A DNA stretch of 64,000 nt from Thiorhodovibrio frisius (GTDB lineage Bacteria; Pseudomonadota; Gammaproteobacteria; Chromatiales; Chromatiaceae): positions 4,086,501 through 4,150,500 of the forward strand of contig NZ_CP121471.1 of the NCBI RefSeq assembly GCF_033954835.1. Direction: 5' to 3'. Shown here in pieces: positions 19,429 through 27,278 of the stretch. Made by a program: the position numbers and the translations under genes. The stretch's first letter is position 1; each line of letters starts with the position of its first letter. Under the pieces are notes generated by a model. That model was not told the origin of the DNA, searched no databases, and saw nothing but the letters and a program-made list of their open reading frames with translations.

Positions 19429-19976
19429 TCAGTGGAAGATGGTCTCGGGCGTCTCGGCGGTGAGGATGCGTTTGGACCATTGCAGGAGTTCTTCGGGGTC
19501 GGCTGCCACGATGCGCTCGCGGTGCGCTTCGAGCGAAGCTGAGCCGAATTTTTCTTCCAGCAGCATCATTAAGATCGTGGCTTCGCCCTGCTGCATGCCC
19601 TGCTGCTTGCCCTGCTCAATAAACCGATCGGCAAACGCGCTCATGGTCTTGATCTCCTCGGCATAGTCTTGCTGGTAACGCTGGCGTTCATTCTCGTTAA
19701 GGTTGGCATAGATGTCGACAAAGTCCAGATATTTGATCTGGCGTTCGCGGTCGGGTTCCAGGGTGCGCAGGCCGCGCACGGCTTGGGCATAGACGTCGAC
19801 CTTCTCCTCGGGCGCATACCGCATGTTGGGCAGATTCAGCCGAGCAACCAGGTTGGGGCTGTCGAAATAGTCGCGCGCTTTCAGCCCGAACAACGGCCAG
19901 GCCAGATAGCTGAACTGGAGATACACCCGCGTGTCGCTGCCCAGGCTGAGCGTCTCGCGGAACTGCCCAGGTGGCT
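19429..19976 (-). pseudogene. Rpn/DUF4351-type gene, 5' end lost
   Basis: The minus strand encodes the C-terminal two-thirds of the family seen complete in outline at 20959-21793: GQFRETLSLGSDTR, then LQFSYLAWPLFGLKARDYFD, the DRERQIKYLDFVDIYANL region, repeated GKQQGMQQGEA, and the DUF4351-like end ILTAETPETIFH. Similarity to the paralogue starts abruptly at about 19976, exactly at an interspersed repeat, so the nuclease-bearing N-terminus is missing. Such proteins belong to the Rpn/YhgA group (PD-(D/E)XK nucleases, once annotated as transposases). A GTG at 19926 could still start a 165-residue product. Confidence 0.8.
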
Positions 19977-20010
19977 CGAAAATTTATTCGAGCATTCGAG
20001 CACGGCTCCT
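19977..20010. repeat. Interspersed repeat, diverged copy at gene truncation point
   Basis: A diverged copy (GGCTCGAAAATTTATTCGAG, then GCACGGCTCC) lies exactly where similarity of the adjacent Rpn-type gene ends. Confidence 0.65.
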
Positions 20011-20025
20011 AGGAGCCCGTAGAAA

Positions 20026-20059
20026 AGAAAAACCCCGCCTCCTTGCGAGAAGCGGGGTT
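20026..20059 (-). terminator. Hairpin terminator
   Basis: On the minus strand AACCCCGC pairs with GCGGGGTT (13-nt loop) and is followed by a run of T. The same hairpin with near-identical flanks recurs at 21925-21956 and 43257-43289. Confidence 0.8.
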
Positions 20060-20097
20060 CGCTGGGGTTACCTCTTGTGGAGGTTAGGGCTTGAGCT

Positions 20098-20160
20098 GAA
20101 AACCAATTCGAGCCTGGCCCGTTTGGTTGCCCGTTTGGTTGTGGCCCGTTTGGTCGCGTC
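20098..20160. repeat. Interspersed repeat, type B, with reiterated end
   Basis: The copy reads GAAAACCAATTCGAGCCTGG and then CCCGTTTGGTTG, with the last block repeated three times (20117-20155). It carries an intact version of the site into which the group II introns are inserted elsewhere. Confidence 0.75.
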
Positions 20161-20185
20161 GCTCCGGGCCCAGAGCCGCGGTCAC

Positions 20186-20329
20186 TCAGTTTGGATCGAA
20201 TGGGGACCTGACCGTTTCGACCTGTGCGACTTGCGGATGGTCATTTTCAGCGGCGTCATCCTCAGAGACAATCAGCACGGCTTGGCTACCGCCGATCAAC
20301 AGGGCAACGAGTGCGAGTGGAGCCAACAT
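20186..20329 (-). CDS. 47-residue exported or membrane small protein
   Basis: The ATG at 20329 is preceded at six bases by a perfect AGGAGG ribosome-binding site. The product starts MLAPLALVALLIGGSQAVLI, a membrane helix or signal peptide, followed by an acidic tail of about 27 residues (SEDDAAENDHPQVAQVE) and ends at 20186. A near-consensus promoter and palindrome lie upstream (20370-20399). I do not recognise a family. The strong expression signals suggest a real gene despite its size. Confidence 0.65.
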   Translation of the reverse strand: MLAPLALVALLIGGSQAVLIVSEDDAAENDHPQVAQVETVRSPFDPN

Positions 20330-20369
20330 ATCTAGCCTCCTGACGAAGTGTGGATGTGGTTGATGATTG

Positions 20370-20399
20370 TTAGTATATAAGCGAATACTAATTTGTCAA
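20370..20399 (-). promoter_or_regulatory. Promoter with overlapping palindromic operator
   Basis: On the minus strand TTGACA (20399-20394) and TATACT (20377-20372) are separated by 16 bases. The inverted repeat TTAGTAT / ATACTAA (20370-20391) lies across the spacer and the -10 box. It is well placed for a repressor; its AT-rich form recalls ArsR/SmtB-family sites, which is only an inference. Confidence 0.7.
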
Positions 20400-20626
20400 G
20401 CCGCATTCACGCGGAACTCTTGCCCTCGTCCCCGCTGCTGTTCTTTCTACCTCGCAGGCTTTGGCAGACGCCCGACGCTACACTGTCGGTTCGGTACGGG
20501 CTGATGGACAGCGCTCGGCCCTGCCCTGAGCCAGCGGCGCTCCCTTGGTGGTGTCATCAAGGTAGATCGCCAATTGCCCCGTGGTTTTTTCTATCCTAGG
20601 ATCAATCCGAAGCTGACGCAGGATAA
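20400..20626. other. Intergenic stretch without recognised genes
   Basis: Between the promoter of the 47-residue gene and the next repeat I see no convincing coding frame, RNA or terminator on either strand. Confidence 0.4.
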
Positions 20627-20659
20627 GAAAATTAATTCGACCCTGGCCCGTTTGGTTGC
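20627..20659. repeat. Interspersed repeat, type B, at gene truncation point
   Basis: The copy reads GAAAATTAATTCGACCCTGG followed by CCCGTTTGGTTG. On the minus strand it directly follows codon 20 of an Rpn-type gene start and ends that gene. Confidence 0.8.
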
Positions 20660-20719
20660 TTTCCAGGGGCTGTCGTAGTCGCTGACCGCGGTGTCGGTGG
20701 CTTGGGTGTCGGCCGTCAT
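20660..20719 (-). pseudogene. Rpn-type gene start, cut after about 20 codons
   Basis: From the ATG at 20719 the sequence encodes MTADTQATDTAVSDYDSPWK, closely matching the start of the intact gene at 22549-23514 (MTADTQ, then DYDSPWK). The similarity stops at 20660, where an interspersed repeat begins. Confidence 0.8.
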
Positions 20720-20738
20720 GCCGGGAGTTTAGCTGATC
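20717..20738 (-). promoter_or_regulatory. Conserved start module of Rpn-type genes (copy 1)
   Basis: Read on the minus strand the module is GATCAGCTAAACTCCCGGC ending at the ATG. The same 22-base block precedes four other genes or gene starts in the window (21844, 23512, 37086, 43085). Confidence 0.65.
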
Positions 20739-20787
20739 GTCTGCGTTCCGGCGATCCTCACCGCCGCTCGCGGCGCCGAGGCCGACA

Positions 20788-20820
20788 CAAAAAAGCCCCC
20801 GAGGGCGAACCCCGGGGGCT
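20788..20820 (-). terminator. Hairpin terminator
   Basis: AGCCCCCG pairs with CGGGGGCT and is followed on the minus strand by six T. A weaker relative lies at about 43155-43186. Confidence 0.8.
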
Positions 20821-20884
20821 GGATGGTGAAACCTGAGATCAGGTGCAATCGGTTACGGGGCTGGGCGTCCTTGCCCGGCGGGCT

Positions 20885-20917
20885 CGAAAACTAATTCGAA
20901 CACGGCCCCTTTAATTG
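20885..20917. repeat. Interspersed repeat, type A
   Basis: The copy reads GAAAACTAATTCGAACACGG followed by CCCCTTTAATTG, immediately behind the frameshifted Rpn-type gene. Confidence 0.8.
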
Positions 20918-20958
20918 AAAGGGGCGAGATGAGGTTACCAGCTCGGCCCGCGCCTTCG

Positions 20959-21793
20959 TTAGTGGAAAATCGTCTCCGGCGTCTCTGCGGTGAGGATGCG
21001 CCCCAGCCAAGTGTCGAGTTGCTCAAGCTCCCCCTGCTCAATGCGCTCGCGGTGCGTTTGCACCACCTCGGGGCCGAATTTTTGATCAAGTTGGCGAAGC
21101 AGCGTCCTGGCCTCGCCCTGCTGCACTCCCTGCTGCACTCCCTGGTCAATAAAGCGATCAGCAAACGCGCTCATGGTTTCAGTCTCCTCGGCATAGTGTT
21201 GTTGGTAGCGCTGGCGTTCAGTCTCATCCAGGTCGGCATAGATGTCGACAAAGTCGAGGTATTTGATTTGGCGCTCGCGGTCGGGTTCCAGGGTGCGCAG
21301 TCCGCGCACCGCTTGGGCGTAGACTTCAACCTTCTCCTCGGGCGCATAGCGCATGTTGGGCAAGTTCAAGCGCGCGACCAGGTTGGAGCTGTCGAAATAA
21401 TCCCGGGCCTTGAGCCCAAATAACGGCCAGGCGAGATAGCTGAACTGAAGATAGTCGCGCGTGTCGCTGCCCAGGGTGAGTGTTTCATCGAACTTGCCGG
21501 GGTGAAGAAAGATCACCACCGGCACCACGCGCTCGGTGTGGTAGAGCTCGGCCAAGTCCAGGCAATAATGCGCCAGGCGATGGATTGAGAAGCGCTTGGG
21601 CTCGGTTTCTTCCTCAAAGACAAACAGCAGCGCCTGGCGGCGTCCATCAGGCCATTCGAGCAGCAGCGGCACATCCAGCTCGCGAAAGCGATCACCCAAG
21701 CGTTCCTTGAGTTGCTCCTCGCGCGGCGGCAAACTCAATGGCCTGGCGTGGGTAGTCGAGAATAAGGTTCTTGAAGTTTTGATCGTGGTTCAT
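20959..21793 (-). pseudogene. Rpn/DUF4351-type gene with frameshift near its start
   Basis: The ATG at 21793 opens MNHDQNFKNLILDYPRQAIE, the usual start of this family. Around 21725-21735 the frame is lost and similarity continues in another frame as REEQLKERLGDRFRELDVPL and then through to the family end ETPETIFH. In relatives the two parts are joined by a short extra segment, so a small deletion with frameshift is likely. The C-terminal frame (21738-20959) alone could give 259 residues. It includes the QQGVQQGEA repeat and DUF4351-like tail. The family is Rpn-like (putative recombination-promoting nuclease). Confidence 0.8.
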
Positions 21794-21843
21794 GGTTGCC
21801 TCTGGCAGCGCGCGCCGGTATCGGGCATTTGGGTAGCGGCTGT

Positions 21844-21865
21844 CATGCCGGAAGTTTAGCCGATT
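21844..21865 (-). promoter_or_regulatory. Conserved start module of Rpn-type genes (copy 2)
   Basis: Minus strand AATCGGCTAAACTTCCGGC followed by an ATG that opens only a short frame (MTAATQMPDT, then stop). The real gene start (MNHDQ) follows 51 bases later, so the module has been placed in front of a different subfamily member. Confidence 0.6.
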
Positions 21866-21924
21866 CGATGCCGTGGGTGGGCGCGGCTTTGGCCGCGAGC
21901 GGTGCGCCCGCCAACCCAAACACG

Positions 21925-21956
21925 AAAAACCCCGCCTCCTTGTGAGAAGCGGGGTT
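21925..21956 (-). terminator. Hairpin terminator
   Basis: AACCCCGC/GCGGGGTT hairpin with T-run on the minus strand, directly behind the hypothetical gene that ends at 21965. Confidence 0.8.
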
Positions 21957-21964
21957 CGATGGGG

Positions 21965-22447
21965 TTACCTCTTGTGGAGGTTAGGGCTTGGGCTGGAAAT
22001 TAATTCGACCCTGGCCCGTTTGGTTGGCCCGTTTGGTTGCGACTGGTACTCCCGCATCGCTTGCAAATAGGCGTCGAAGTCATCCAAAAAACACCTGCAA
22101 AAATGCGATGTAACGGTTGCGTTAATTTCTTCAAGATCCGTCGCAAACAGTTTCCACGATCCGACCGCCGCGCGGAGCACATCGGCAAGATCCTTCGTGA
22201 TGACACATTCATCCTCCAAGATCGTGAAACAATCCTGAGAATTGGCCATTAACGACCCGACCCGCGAGGCGGCAACCGTGATGCCGATCCGCCAGGAAAG
22301 ACGAACGACATGCGTCAGATCCCGCTTAATGACATCTAATTCCTGGTCATTTTCCGGTTGATCCACCTTCAATGGCTGTTTTTCCCGGACGGCGGTCAAG
22401 TATCGATGCAAGCAGTCAAGATCAACCTGGACGGATGGCATTCTCAT
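21965..22447 (-). CDS. Hypothetical protein whose C-terminus is encoded by an interspersed repeat
   Basis: The ATG at 22447 gives about 160 residues (MRMPSVQVDLDCLHRYLTAV at the start); the frame extends 32 codons upstream without support. I do not recognise the family. It is soluble, helical and acidic in the middle. The last about 24 residues (from QPNGPTKRARVELISS) are read from the interspersed repeat at 21995-22040, so the natural C-terminus was probably lost and replaced. It follows the intact Rpn-type gene by about 100 bases and is closed by the terminator at 21925. Confidence 0.5.
   Translation of the reverse strand: MRMPSVQVDLDCLHRYLTAVREKQPLKVDQPENDQELDVIKRDLTHVVRLSWRIGITVAASRVGSLMANSQDCFTILEDECVITKDLADVLRAAVGSWKLFATDLEEINATVTSHFCRCFLDDFDAYLQAMREYQSQPNGPTKRARVELISSPSPNLHKR
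21995..22040. repeat. Interspersed repeat, type B, inside a gene end
   Basis: The copy reads GAAATTAATTCGACCCTGGC followed by two CCGTTTGGTTG blocks. On the minus strand it forms the 3' end of the coding frame 22447-21965. Confidence 0.8.
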
Positions 22448-22548
22448 TAAAGGTAGCCCTATTCCACTGAATAAAGTTCCGGTGCGACTTGGTAGAGAGG
22501 TTTGACGAAAGAGCTCGGCCGCTGGTGGCGGCATCGCCCGCACCGAGA

Positions 22549-23514
22549 TCAGTGGAAGATAGTCTCCGGGGTCTCGGCGGTGAGAACCCGGTCCAACCAG
22601 GCATCCAATTGCTCAAGCTCGGCGGTTTCAATGCGCTCGCGGTGCGCTTGCACCACCTCGGGGCCAAATTTTTGATCAAGCAAGCGAAGGATTGTCCGGG
22701 CTTCGCCCTGCTGCAAACCCTGCTGCAAACCCTTCTCAATCCCGGCTTGCTCAAACGTGGTGACATAAGGCATCTGTTGTTGCTCCTCGTAACCATAAAG
22801 TTCCTGGCGAAACTCCGCCTCCAGTGCCGCGGGAAGGCGGATCATCCAGTCGATGAGGCGTAACACCTCTTCAATCATCGCGCGCTCGTGGCCACGATCA
22901 TACATCAGGCGCATCAGGCGAAATTTCCAGCGTTTCAGTGTCTCAGCATCGTCGGTGAGCTTGGCGCGGATTTGGGCCATCACGACCAGGGCAAAGACGT
23001 TGTCGCTGGCTTCCAGCTCCGCCCAGCGCTCGGGCTCGGCGTAGTCGAGCAGTTTGACCATCGGGAAGTCGAATTGCACCCGACAGTCCCATAGCGCGGC
23101 GCTGTAGGACTCGGGACGGAAACAGCGATTGGTATCGGCCAGCACCGCCAGGCTCGCGACCGGCACCTGGTAGGCATCGCGGATTTTATCGTTGTAGGTG
23201 AACATCCGCTCGGCAAAGTCGCTTTCCGGATCACCTTGCACTTCCACATGGGCCAGCACCCACACGGGCGTCTCATCGCGGCGCGTGACGCCGACGAGCT
23301 TGTCGGCATAGCGCCGGGTGGTCTTGGCCTCGCGCACAATCTGTTGGAATTCCTTGTCGAGAAACTGCACGCCCTTTGACCAGTCGATCTCGGCATGGAT
23401 GGCCGGGAACAGCAGCGCCAGAAACTCCGGGAAGAACTGCTCCAGGGCTTCTTTCCAGGGGCTGTCGTAGTCGGGTTTCTCCCTGCGGTCAGCAGGTTGG
23501 GTGTCGGCTGTCAT
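22549..23514 (-). CDS. Rpn/DUF4351-type putative recombination-promoting nuclease
   Basis: This 321-residue protein is the only clearly intact Rpn-type member here. The N-terminal half contains the PD-(D/E)XK-like region with YADKLVGVTRRDETPVWVLA followed by HVEVQGDPESDF (about residues 69-102). The middle is helical, then come QQGLQQGEA repeats and the DUF4351-like tail ending ETPETIFH. Members of this group cleave DNA and were once annotated as transposases (Rpn/YhgA). The start at 23514 is fixed by the conserved start module directly before it. The two related copies to the left are damaged, so this one may be the surviving source. Confidence 0.85.
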   Translation of the reverse strand: MTADTQPADRREKPDYDSPWKEALEQFFPEFLALLFPAIHAEIDWSKGVQFLDKEFQQIVREAKTTRRYADKLVGVTRRDETPVWVLAHVEVQGDPESDFAERMFTYNDKIRDAYQVPVASLAVLADTNRCFRPESYSAALWDCRVQFDFPMVKLLDYAEPERWAELEASDNVFALVVMAQIRAKLTDDAETLKRWKFRLMRLMYDRGHERAMIEEVLRLIDWMIRLPAALEAEFRQELYGYEEQQQMPYVTTFEQAGIEKGLQQGLQQGEARTILRLLDQKFGPEVVQAHRERIETAELEQLDAWLDRVLTAETPETIFH

Positions 23515-23533
23515 GCGAGGAGTTTAGCCGATT
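23512..23533 (-). promoter_or_regulatory. Conserved start module of Rpn-type genes (copy 3)
   Basis: Minus strand AATCGGCTAAACTCCTCGC followed by the ATG of the intact Rpn-type gene. Confidence 0.65.
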
Positions 23534-23706
23534 CGGGGGTGGGAGTGGGAGGACTCGGCGCTGGCTGCTCAGAATTAAGTATACGGAGAGTAAGCCGGGA
23601 ACTTGTCCGCGTTTAGGTCAAGGTTTGTTTTCTCTGTTTCCGCCTGGTTTCCCGGCGGTGCCACAATATTATGACCGTGCGCAGCTTCGTTACCCGGCTC
23701 CTCGCA

Positions 23707-23739
23707 GAACCGGACTTGGAGTGTTACACCATCCGGCTC
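23707..23739 (-). ncRNA. Group II intron domain V (copy 1)
   Basis: On the minus strand a 33-nt hairpin starts GAGCCGGATGG and ends AAGTCCGGTTC, with the AGC catalytic triad in the lower stem and the bulge position typical of domain V. Confidence 0.88.
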
Positions 23740-24213
23740 CCAGTTCAGGTCATTCACCAAGGAATGGGCTGTCTCAACCCATCAACACAGAAAGCCCTCC
23801 TTCCATCAGACCACCCATGTTTCTCGCGCTTGGCTCCATTGGTGTGAATCGCATCGGCTCTCGTTTTCACGCGCAGAGTCCTCTCGGTGTAGGGGCGTGT
23901 TAGACCAATGCAATCTCCCAAACCGCCACTCCTTTGCTCGACCCGCATTACCGGGCGTCATCGCTCATACGAGTGGCTCCGACTTCCAGCAACCACCGCC
24001 GATGTCCTCGTTGATTAGACTTGTTCATCGGTGCCCACCTCCCGCAGACCGGCTGTTGGATCTCCCTGGTTACCACGTGCTCTCAATGTAAGGCTCGATA
24101 CGGCCTCGGACCCCGGGGAGTCTCCATGCCACTGACCTTGACGCGACATGGAGTGTTGCCTGCCGGGGGGACAAACCCGTCGGCACTCTCCGACAAATTC
24201 TTTTCGGGGCTCT

Positions 24214-24223
24214 ACACCTTCAG
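24214..24223 (+). other. attL core
   Basis: ACACCTTCAG, identical to the copy at 35960-35969 and to the single copy at the same point in the intact intron 43343-44143. Confidence 0.85.
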
Positions 24224-24354
24224 TACTGAAAAGGTGACTTTGCAACCGCTTGTGTTTACAAGAAAAATTGCCTAGGCGCCTGTTTTTTCGTTGTTTTTCG
24301 GTTTATCAAGCGTTATCATTGAGTCTCAATCGGTCGCAGGTATTTGCACAATTC

Positions 24355-24375
24355 TGTAGCCTAGGAGTAGCCTAG
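24355..24375 (+). other. Probable integrase arm-type sites, left
   Basis: Two direct GTAGCCTA units 11 bases apart. The right end has the same arrangement and orientation (35892-35912). Paired arms at both ends are typical for tyrosine integrases. Confidence 0.65.
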
Positions 24376-24460
24376 AAACTCGCGACCGAAAAAGCGAAGC
24401 CGAGCGGTGCTGCCAACACCTGCCCAGCTTCTGTCACAACCGCCGACAGGAGGCAAAGCC

Positions 24461-25780
24461 GTGACTGACTCAAAGATACCCCATCCGCCGTTCAAATTCA
24501 CCGACGCGCGTCTGAAGGAGCTCAAGCCAGCGGCCGCGCGCTATCAGGTTCGCGACACCGAGCAGCGCGGTCTAGTCTGTGTCGTTCATCCATCTGGCCA
24601 GCGCTACCCCAACGGCCGCCGCGTCCTGCAAGTCTACGCCCGCGCCAAGGGCATCGCCGCGCCCGTGCGCGTGAATATCTGCGAAGTGGGCGAATTACCC
24701 ATGACCGCGCTCAAGGGCGATGCAAGCGTTCGTGCGCGCGCTGCTGAAATCCTTGGCCAGCTGCGCCAGGGCATCAACCCCAACGAGCACCGCCGCGAGC
24801 AGCAAGCCGAGCAGCGCCGCCAGGCCGAGCAGGATCGCATCTCGAATGTCACCCTTGGCGAAGCGTTCGAGCTTTATCTGGCCACCAAACCAATCGGCCC
24901 CAGGACGCTCGAGTATTACCGGCTTTCTATCAATCGCGACTTAGCCGACTGGAAGGACAAGCCGCTCGCCTCGATCACCGGGCAAATGGCCGTGAGCAGG
25001 TTCGCGGAGCTTGCCAAACGCTCGAGCAACACGGCCGCGACCGTGGTCAAGGTCTTTCGCGCGATTCACCGGTTCGCCTCGGAATACTACGGCGACGACG
25101 ACAACGAGTTGCCGTTCGGCCGCTGCCCGGTTGCCAAGGTCAATAAAATCTTCACCGGCTGGGCCAAGACCGAGGCCAGGACGCGGCGACTGACGACCGA
25201 TGATCTTGCCCCTTGGCTGGCAGCGGTGCGCGACCTGCCGAACCATCAGCGCCGATGCAGCGGCGAATATGCCCGCGTGGCCGTTTATATGGAGATGATG
25301 TTACTAACCGGACTGCGCCGCCGGGAAGCGGCATTTATCCGCTGGGCAGACGTGGACCTGGCGCGCGGAACCATGATCGCGCGCGATACCAAAAACGGCA
25401 GCGACCACACCTTGCCCATTACCGCGCGCGTGCGCCAACTGCTGGAGTTGCGCCGCCAAGCGGACCCGAACAGCCCGTTCATCATCGGTAGCACCAAGGT
25501 CAATCGGAACGTGGATCTGATCGAGAAGCAGACCGGCATCCGCATCAGCCCGCACGACCTGCGCCGCACATGGGCCAGCATGGCGGACAAGTGCGGAACC
25601 GGCAGTTACGGCATCAAGGCCGCGCTCAATCACAAGTCAGGCGATGACGTGACCGGCAAGCATTACGCGCAAGTCTCGACTGAGGATCTGCGCCCCATCA
25701 TGCAGCGCGTGGAGGATTTTATTCTGCGCCATGCCGAGCAGCGTGACGATAACGTGGTCAGTCTGCGAGGTGCAGCATGA
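24461..25780 (+). CDS. int: Tyrosine integrase of the satellite-like element
   Basis: The protein is about 439 residues from the GTG at 24461, chosen because ACAGGAGG lies eight bases upstream; the frame is open for 18 more codons. It has an N-terminal arm-binding region, a core-binding domain (about 140-260) and a catalytic domain with Arg in TGLRRREA (about 286), Lys in TKNGSDH, the HDLRR box (about 365-369), His in NHKSG and the nucleophile Tyr in KHYAQ (about 403). All catalytic residues are present. It should recombine the ACACCTTCAG cores. It overlaps the next gene by four bases. Confidence 0.95.
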   Translation: MTDSKIPHPPFKFTDARLKELKPAAARYQVRDTEQRGLVCVVHPSGQRYPNGRRVLQVYARAKGIAAPVRVNICEVGELPMTALKGDASVRARAAEILGQLRQGINPNEHRREQQAEQRRQAEQDRISNVTLGEAFELYLATKPIGPRTLEYYRLSINRDLADWKDKPLASITGQMAVSRFAELAKRSSNTAATVVKVFRAIHRFASEYYGDDDNELPFGRCPVAKVNKIFTGWAKTEARTRRLTTDDLAPWLAAVRDLPNHQRRCSGEYARVAVYMEMMLLTGLRRREAAFIRWADVDLARGTMIARDTKNGSDHTLPITARVRQLLELRRQADPNSPFIIGSTKVNRNVDLIEKQTGIRISPHDLRRTWASMADKCGTGSYGIKAALNHKSGDDVTGKHYAQVSTEDLRPIMQRVEDFILRHAEQRDDNVVSLRGAA

Positions 25781-26355
25781 TCCAGCTGCCGCCCGCGCTC
25801 GCGAATCCGCCCGACGGACGCTATAGCCTCGACCAAGCGGTAACGGTCTGGCTGGCGATCTATCACGGTTATCAGCCTGGTTCGCCTGATAGCCTCGACT
25901 TTCGCCGCGCACGCCAGCGGGCAGCGCGGGAGTTGGAGCCAATCATTCAGCATGAAACCCCATCCGCTCCAACCGGACCGCGAATTGTGCGCCGCCAATC
26001 AACATGGTTCGACCATGCCCGCAACACACCGCGCGAGTCATCAAGGCGAGTCATCAAGCGAACCATCGCCTCGGTCACAAAATCCGACATGATCGAGCTC
26101 GCACGCCAGCATGGTATCGAGATGGAGCCCCAGGTACAGCGGGAGCCGATGGAGCGGCAAGCCGAGCAGGTTAGGCGCAAGTCGCCCGGTCGACCGGCTA
26201 AGATACCGCCTGAAGCGCTCGACGAATACGACCGCCTTCGCAGTCAAAACATCATCATTGAAGCGGCAACGAAAGAAGTGGCCGAGAAGTTCTGCATTGA
26301 TAAGCCTGACAGCATCCGCACAGCATCAGACCGACGAAAGCGCGAACGCGAATAA
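25777..26355 (+). CDS. Hypothetical protein coupled to the integrase
   Basis: The 192-residue frame begins with ATGA overlap on the integrase stop. I do not recognise a family. The N-terminus is neutral and helical; the C-terminal half is strongly charged (SPGRPAKIPPEALDEYDRLR) and ends in RRKRERE, suggesting nucleic-acid binding. A short RSPGRPAK-like hook could contact the minor groove. A hairpin terminator follows, so integrase and this gene form one unit. Confidence 0.7.
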   Translation: MIQLPPALANPPDGRYSLDQAVTVWLAIYHGYQPGSPDSLDFRRARQRAARELEPIIQHETPSAPTGPRIVRRQSTWFDHARNTPRESSRRVIKRTIASVTKSDMIELARQHGIEMEPQVQREPMERQAEQVRRKSPGRPAKIPPEALDEYDRLRSQNIIIEAATKEVAEKFCIDKPDSIRTASDRRKRERE

Positions 26356-26380
26356 GCGACGCAAAAGCTAACCAACACCA

Positions 26381-26405
26381 AACCGCCGCCATGGCGGTTT
26401 TTTAT
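26381..26405 (+). terminator. Rho-independent terminator of the integrase unit
   Basis: AACCGCC pairs with GGCGGTT around a short loop and is followed by six T on the plus strand. Confidence 0.88.
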
Positions 26406-26415
26406 TGCCTGCCGT

Positions 26416-26445
26416 TCGGACAAATTCGGACAAATTGTTTTGTCC
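26416..26445 (+). promoter_or_regulatory. Operator-like repeats before the replication operon
   Basis: TCGGACAAAT occurs twice head to tail (26416-26435), followed by the inverted GTTTTGTCC (26437-26445). They lie about 110 bases before the AlpA-like gene and may bind the element's regulator. Confidence 0.5.
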
Positions 26446-26556
26446 ATATTATCCAGTTTTATCCGAATCAGAACAGGGATTTACTTCAACCATCGCCACC
26501 GGCAAACAAGCGCTAACAACCGTTAGCACCGGATAAGGCGATGGAGATTGAAGCGA

Positions 26557-26769
26557 ATGAAGACCCACCTACGAAACGCAATGCCTGATGCTAAGCCTAC
26601 AGCATCAAGCGTCAAATCCTTTTGCCAGCGCTACGACATCAGCGAACCGACCTTTTATCGGCATCGCGCGTCAATGCCCGCATGCATCCGCATTGGTGGC
26701 CAGTTGCGCATCACCCAGGCAGCCGAGCAGCAATGGCTCGAGCAGGCAGCGCAAGGGAGGGCAGCGTAA
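26557..26769 (+). CDS. AlpA-like / excisionase-type HTH protein
   Basis: A 70-residue protein with a helix-turn-helix VKSFCQRYDISEPTFYRHRA and the following strand RIGGQLRIT is typical of AlpA/excisionase-like winged helices, in which a tail then ends QWLEQA. Such proteins act as transcription activators or recombination directionality factors in P4-like and PICI satellites. I start at the ATG 26557, with GGAG about ten bases upstream; a TTG three codons earlier is less likely. It is the first gene of a tightly overlapped operon. Confidence 0.75.
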   Translation: MKTHLRNAMPDAKPTASSVKSFCQRYDISEPTFYRHRASMPACIRIGGQLRITQAAEQQWLEQAAQGRAA

Positions 26770-27278
26770 TGGATGCAATGGAGCGAATTGATAACGCTGT
26801 TCGCGACGACATCGCGCGAATTGAAGCGGCTGGCTATCCAACTGCGGTAATTCGCAACAGAGATGACGTCGACTCGGCTTATATCGACTGGTGGACCGAT
26901 CCTCGGTCAGACCTGTTCGCTGAATTGACCGACGGCATTCGGGAAGGGCACATCAAGATGAGTGACGCGAGCTGGCATCGCGAGCTTGATGAGGTTATCG
27001 CGCATCAAAACGCGCTGGTCGATCAGACGCTCGAAGTTCTGCGCAAGACCGGCAACGTCGACGATCTTTGTCAGTTGATCGATGACACCGCCGAGATTGA
27101 TTCGGCTGATTCGCCGATGACTGGCGCGGGCTCTTTTCTGCGCACCATAGCCGAGCTGGCGATGGAGCGGATTCAGCAAATGGAAAGCGCTCGACCGGCC
27201 GGCACCGGTACGAGCGCAGAGCAGAACGATCTTTTCGGTTCTGATTATAGCAGCCAGGGAGGGGCGGGCAATGCGTAG
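26769..27278 (+). CDS. Hypothetical acidic protein of the element
   Basis: The 169-residue frame starts at the ATG that overlaps the previous stop by one base (TAATG) and overlaps the next gene by eight bases. I do not recognise it. It is acidic, predicted helical and soluble, with a middle section suggesting a helical bundle. Its place among replication genes suggests an early function. Confidence 0.65.
   Translation: MDAMERIDNAVRDDIARIEAAGYPTAVIRNRDDVDSAYIDWWTDPRSDLFAELTDGIREGHIKMSDASWHRELDEVIAHQNALVDQTLEVLRKTGNVDDLCQLIDDTAEIDSADSPMTGAGSFLRTIAELAMERIQQMESARPAGTGTSAEQNDLFGSDYSSQGGAGNA

Larger units (their letters stand above)
23585..24223 (-). mobile_element. RT-less group II intron copy 1, 3' part (split by the satellite element)
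   Basis: The stretch matches base for base, as far as I can compare by eye, the 3' part of the intact 801-nt intron at 43343-44143. It contains domain V (23707-23739). Its 5' remainder lies at 35960-36131. The two parts (629 and 172 nt, counting the duplicated 10-bp core once) add up to exactly 801. The intron sits in the sequence GGGGACA / GTATACTTAATT, as copy 2 does. The short frames found inside are not genes. Confidence 0.85.

Noticed and set aside
23575-24245. Small proteins of 60-64 residues repeated at 23575-24245 and 43333-44033
   Set aside because: They lie inside the structured RNA of the intron copies, have no ribosome-binding sites and repeat only because the intron is duplicated.
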